Below are positions 32,531 to 34,192 of a stretch of 34,192 bases of DNA, piece by piece (positions within the stretch are counted from its first letter, which is position 1; every line of letters begins with the position of its first letter). The notes under the pieces are model-generated. The model was not told where the DNA came from and ran no database searches. It saw only the letters and a list, made by a program, of their open reading frames with translations. The translations under genes and the position numbers were made by a program. This DNA is from Accumulibacter sp. (GTDB taxonomy: Bacteria > Pseudomonadota > Gammaproteobacteria > Burkholderiales > Rhodocyclaceae). The DNA is taken from positions 1 to 34,192 of the forward strand of contig NZ_JAEUOL010000271.1 in NCBI RefSeq assembly GCF_016789985.1, in the 5' to 3' direction.

Positions 32531-34045
32531 ATGAACCATGTCGAACAATCCGGCGTGCAGTTTCCCTGCGACGCTACGGGGAAACGCAGCAGCAGCGCGA
32601 CGGGGCGCGAAATCGTCGGCGCAGCGTTGGCCCGAGTCGCGCCGACGGTGGCCAGCGCCGTACGCGCCGAGTCGCACTGGCGCCAGGCCTACCCCCGTCA
32701 CTTCCGCGCTCTGGTCGAAGCGTCTCTCGGCGCACCCGGGAACGCGCTGAGCATTGCGGCCGACGGACTGCACGCCGCCGCATCGCGCCTGGAGTTCGTG
32801 CGTGGCGGTGTGGCCGGTCCGGTTGTCGAAGCCATGTTGCGCCCATGCGCTGCAGCGTTGCGGACGGTCGAGTTGCGCGGGCGTGCTGAAGCTTCGCCGG
32901 TAGCGTGGGCAGTCCCGTATCGCGGCAGGCAGTTGCGCGGCGAGGCGCTGCGTGAGCGTATCGCTGCGTGGCAAAAGGACGACATCATCGAGCCCGGTTG
33001 TGCCCGGGCACTGCATCGCCTGCTCGACCATCCCGAGTGGTTCGACCTTTCCGACCGTCATCTGGTGCTGCTCAGTGCGGCTTCCGAGGCCGGACCGCTG
33101 GCCTGGCTGGCGCGCTGGCGGGCCAATATCGTGGCCGTCGATCTGCCACAGCCGGAACTGTGGAAACACATCGCACGGCTCGTCGAGGCCGGCAACGGGC
33201 GCTTGCTGGCGCCCCTCGCAGGGGGCAAGGCGCTGCCTATCGAGCAAGCTGGGGCCAACCTGCTCACCCAGACACCGGAGATCGCCGCTTGGCTGGTCGA
33301 TCTGGGGCGAAGCGTGGACCTGGCGGCGCTGGCTTACGCCGACGGAGCCTTGCACGTCCGCCTGGCGGTGGCGATGGACGCGATCATCGGCCAGGTGAGT
33401 GCGGCCCAGCCGGGCAGTTCGTTGATGTTCATGGCGACGCCGACCGATGTCTTCGCCGTGTCCGCGCTGACAGCGCAGGCGGCACTGCGTCGTTTCGCGG
33501 AGCGTGGCGTGCTGACCCGGGTGGCGGATGTCTGCCTGCAGTCGCTCAGTGGTGGTCGATTGCTGCGGCCGAGCATCAGCAACGCGTTGCCGGCAGGGGT
33601 TGCCGATCCGTGTGCGATCGTCGATGCGCTGGTCGTCGAGCAGGGGCCGAACTACGCGCTGGCCAAGCGCTTGCAGCAGTGGCGAGCGCTCTGTGCGCGG
33701 GCGGCAGGGCAGCGCGTGTCGCTCAACGTGGCGCCACCGAGCACGACACGTTCGGTGACCCGTAGCCCCGTGATGCAGGCGGCGTACCGGGGAGCGGCGT
33801 ACTATGGCATCGAGGTCTTCGAGCCAGCGACCACCGCGGCCCTCGCCGCCGGTCTTTGGGTGCATGATCTGCGTTGCGATGTGGCGGTAGCGAATCCGCG
33901 GCGCGCCCTGCAGACCCCACTCGAGTTGCTGGTCGAGCAGGCCAACCACGGTGGCTTGTGGCGCCTCGGCTATCAGGCGCGATCGGTCATGCCGCTTGCT
34001 GCGGCGCGCGGCTGGCTGGGCAGCCATTTCTCGGCCGGCCGGTAG
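32531..34045 (+). CDS. Conserved-looking protein of unknown function, 504 residues
   Basis: The ATG at 32531 has only a weak ribosome site. The frame has consistent codon use over 504 residues. The N-terminal 150 residues are helical and Ala-rich with an acidic/basic segment (GEALRERIAAWQKDDIIEPG). The middle (about 165-300) alternates strands and helices in a Rossmann-like way: HLVLLSAASEAGPLAWLARW, NIVAVDLPQPELWKHIARLV, GRLLAPLAGG, DLGRSVDLAALAYADG. The C-terminal part has conserved-looking blocks VSLNVAPPSTTRSV, AAYRGAAYYGIEVFEP, LWVHDLRC and GGLWRLGYQARSV. No signal peptide, metal motif or known catalytic motif is evident. I do not recognise the family; a nucleotide-binding fold is only a guess. 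It stands alone, with a 122-base gap before it and a possible insertion-sequence end after it. Confidence 0.75.
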   Translation: MNHVEQSGVQFPCDATGKRSSSATGREIVGAALARVAPTVASAVRAESHWRQAYPRHFRALVEASLGAPGNALSIAADGLHAAASRLEFVRGGVAGPVVEAMLRPCAAALRTVELRGRAEASPVAWAVPYRGRQLRGEALRERIAAWQKDDIIEPGCARALHRLLDHPEWFDLSDRHLVLLSAASEAGPLAWLARWRANIVAVDLPQPELWKHIARLVEAGNGRLLAPLAGGKALPIEQAGANLLTQTPEIAAWLVDLGRSVDLAALAYADGALHVRLAVAMDAIIGQVSAAQPGSSLMFMATPTDVFAVSALTAQAALRRFAERGVLTRVADVCLQSLSGGRLLRPSISNALPAGVADPCAIVDALVVEQGPNYALAKRLQQWRALCARAAGQRVSLNVAPPSTTRSVTRSPVMQAAYRGAAYYGIEVFEPATTAALAAGLWVHDLRCDVAVANPRRALQTPLELLVEQANHGGLWRLGYQARSVMPLAAARGWLGSHFSAGR

Positions 34046-34122
34046 CCCCCCGCTTTGCGCCGCAATCTGGCGCGCCGGCGGACCACAATCCGCTTGCCAG
34101 ACGGTGTCAATCCAAAGCACAG

Positions 34123-34154
34123 ATGTCCGCTTTCCTGCCAAGCAGAAATGTCCG
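34123..34154. other. Repeated ATGTCCG motifs, possible end of an IS21-like element
   Basis: ATGTCCG occurs at 34123-34129 and again at 34148-34154, 25 bp apart, with AAGCAGA between. Spaced copies of a TGTCCG-type motif next to AAGCAGA are typical of the terminal transposase-binding repeats of some IS21-like elements in proteobacteria. The transposase would lie beyond the window, so this cannot be confirmed here. Confidence 0.4.
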
Positions 34155-34166
34155 GTAGGCGCGTCA

Positions 34167-34192
34167 TGGCAGAGCGGAATTCCGCTCTGCCA
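34167..34192. repeat. Perfect 26-bp palindrome at the window edge
   Basis: TGGCAGAGCGGAA (34167-34179) is followed directly by its exact reverse complement TTCCGCTCTGCCA (34180-34192), with no loop. The palindrome may be longer, as the window ends at its last base. A stem without a loop forms poorly in RNA, so a DNA-level role (protein binding or an insertion-sequence end) is more likely than termination. Confidence 0.8.

Noticed and set aside
1..34192. CRISPR arrays, tRNA or rRNA genes, prophage or defence-system genes
   Set aside because: I looked for regularly spaced direct repeats, tRNA-like cloverleaf signatures and typical defence or phage motifs on both strands and saw none I could support by eye.

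Overview
This window is high-GC chromosomal DNA from a Gram-negative proteobacterium, most likely a betaproteobacterium of the Rhodocyclales / Candidatus Accumulibacter kind. That placement is inferred from gene content and codon use (UbiA/UbiD ubiquinone synthesis, FadL porin, RecG, HtpX, Tat-exported hydrolase, c'-type cytochrome, many PAS/GGDEF/EAL and chemotaxis proteins); no database search was possible.

Layout. 1-1.4 kb: end of a DUF2802 gene, a SPOR-domain membrane protein and a convergent TPR protein. 1.5-5.6 kb: a FadL-type porin (with terminator) divergent from ridA-recG, with an 18-bp palindrome between them. 5.6-7.2 kb: a Cache-type chemoreceptor. 7.25-9.0 kb: 1.75 kb with no intact gene. 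It holds decayed pieces, all on the minus strand: the C-terminus of a CheB methylesterase, probable GGDEF fragments and the 5' part of an IS21-type istA transposase gene with its probable left end. 9.0-15.4 kb: a tightly coupled operon of arsR-type regulator, Tat amidohydrolase, MFS-PlsC fusion, ubiA, cytochrome c'-like protein and ubiD, led by a promoter whose -10 overlaps a short inverted repeat. 15.4-20.2 kb: a small membrane protein and a 1409-residue SBP-PAS-GAF-PAS-GGDEF-EAL sensor. 20.2-24.2 kb: a NarL-type response regulator broken by frameshift and internal deletion, a strong hairpin with an alternative fold, a TPR gene, an ankyrin gene, and a HisKA_3 sensor kinase interrupted by one in-frame amber codon exactly where a PAS domain expects Trp. 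24.2-29.6 kb, all minus: PBP4 (dacB), CYTH-CHAD triphosphatase, Crp/Fnr regulator, htpX and a ribosome hibernation factor. 29.7-31.8 kb: NhaR-like LysR regulator and a Tim44-domain membrane protein with a terminator. 31.8-34.2 kb: a low-density stretch with a small YidB-like ORF, a 504-residue protein of unknown family, and at the very edge repeated ATGTCCG motifs plus a perfect 26-bp palindrome, perhaps the end of another insertion sequence.

The main theme is signalling turnover. Parts of a chemotaxis locus and a whole two-component pair (kinase and regulator) look inactivated, while neighbouring housekeeping genes are intact. I did not find a convincing new defence or biosynthetic system. 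The best candidates for something undescribed are the mutually exclusive hairpins at 20772-20826, the arsR/amidohydrolase/lipid/ubiquinone operon, and the unknown 504-residue protein.
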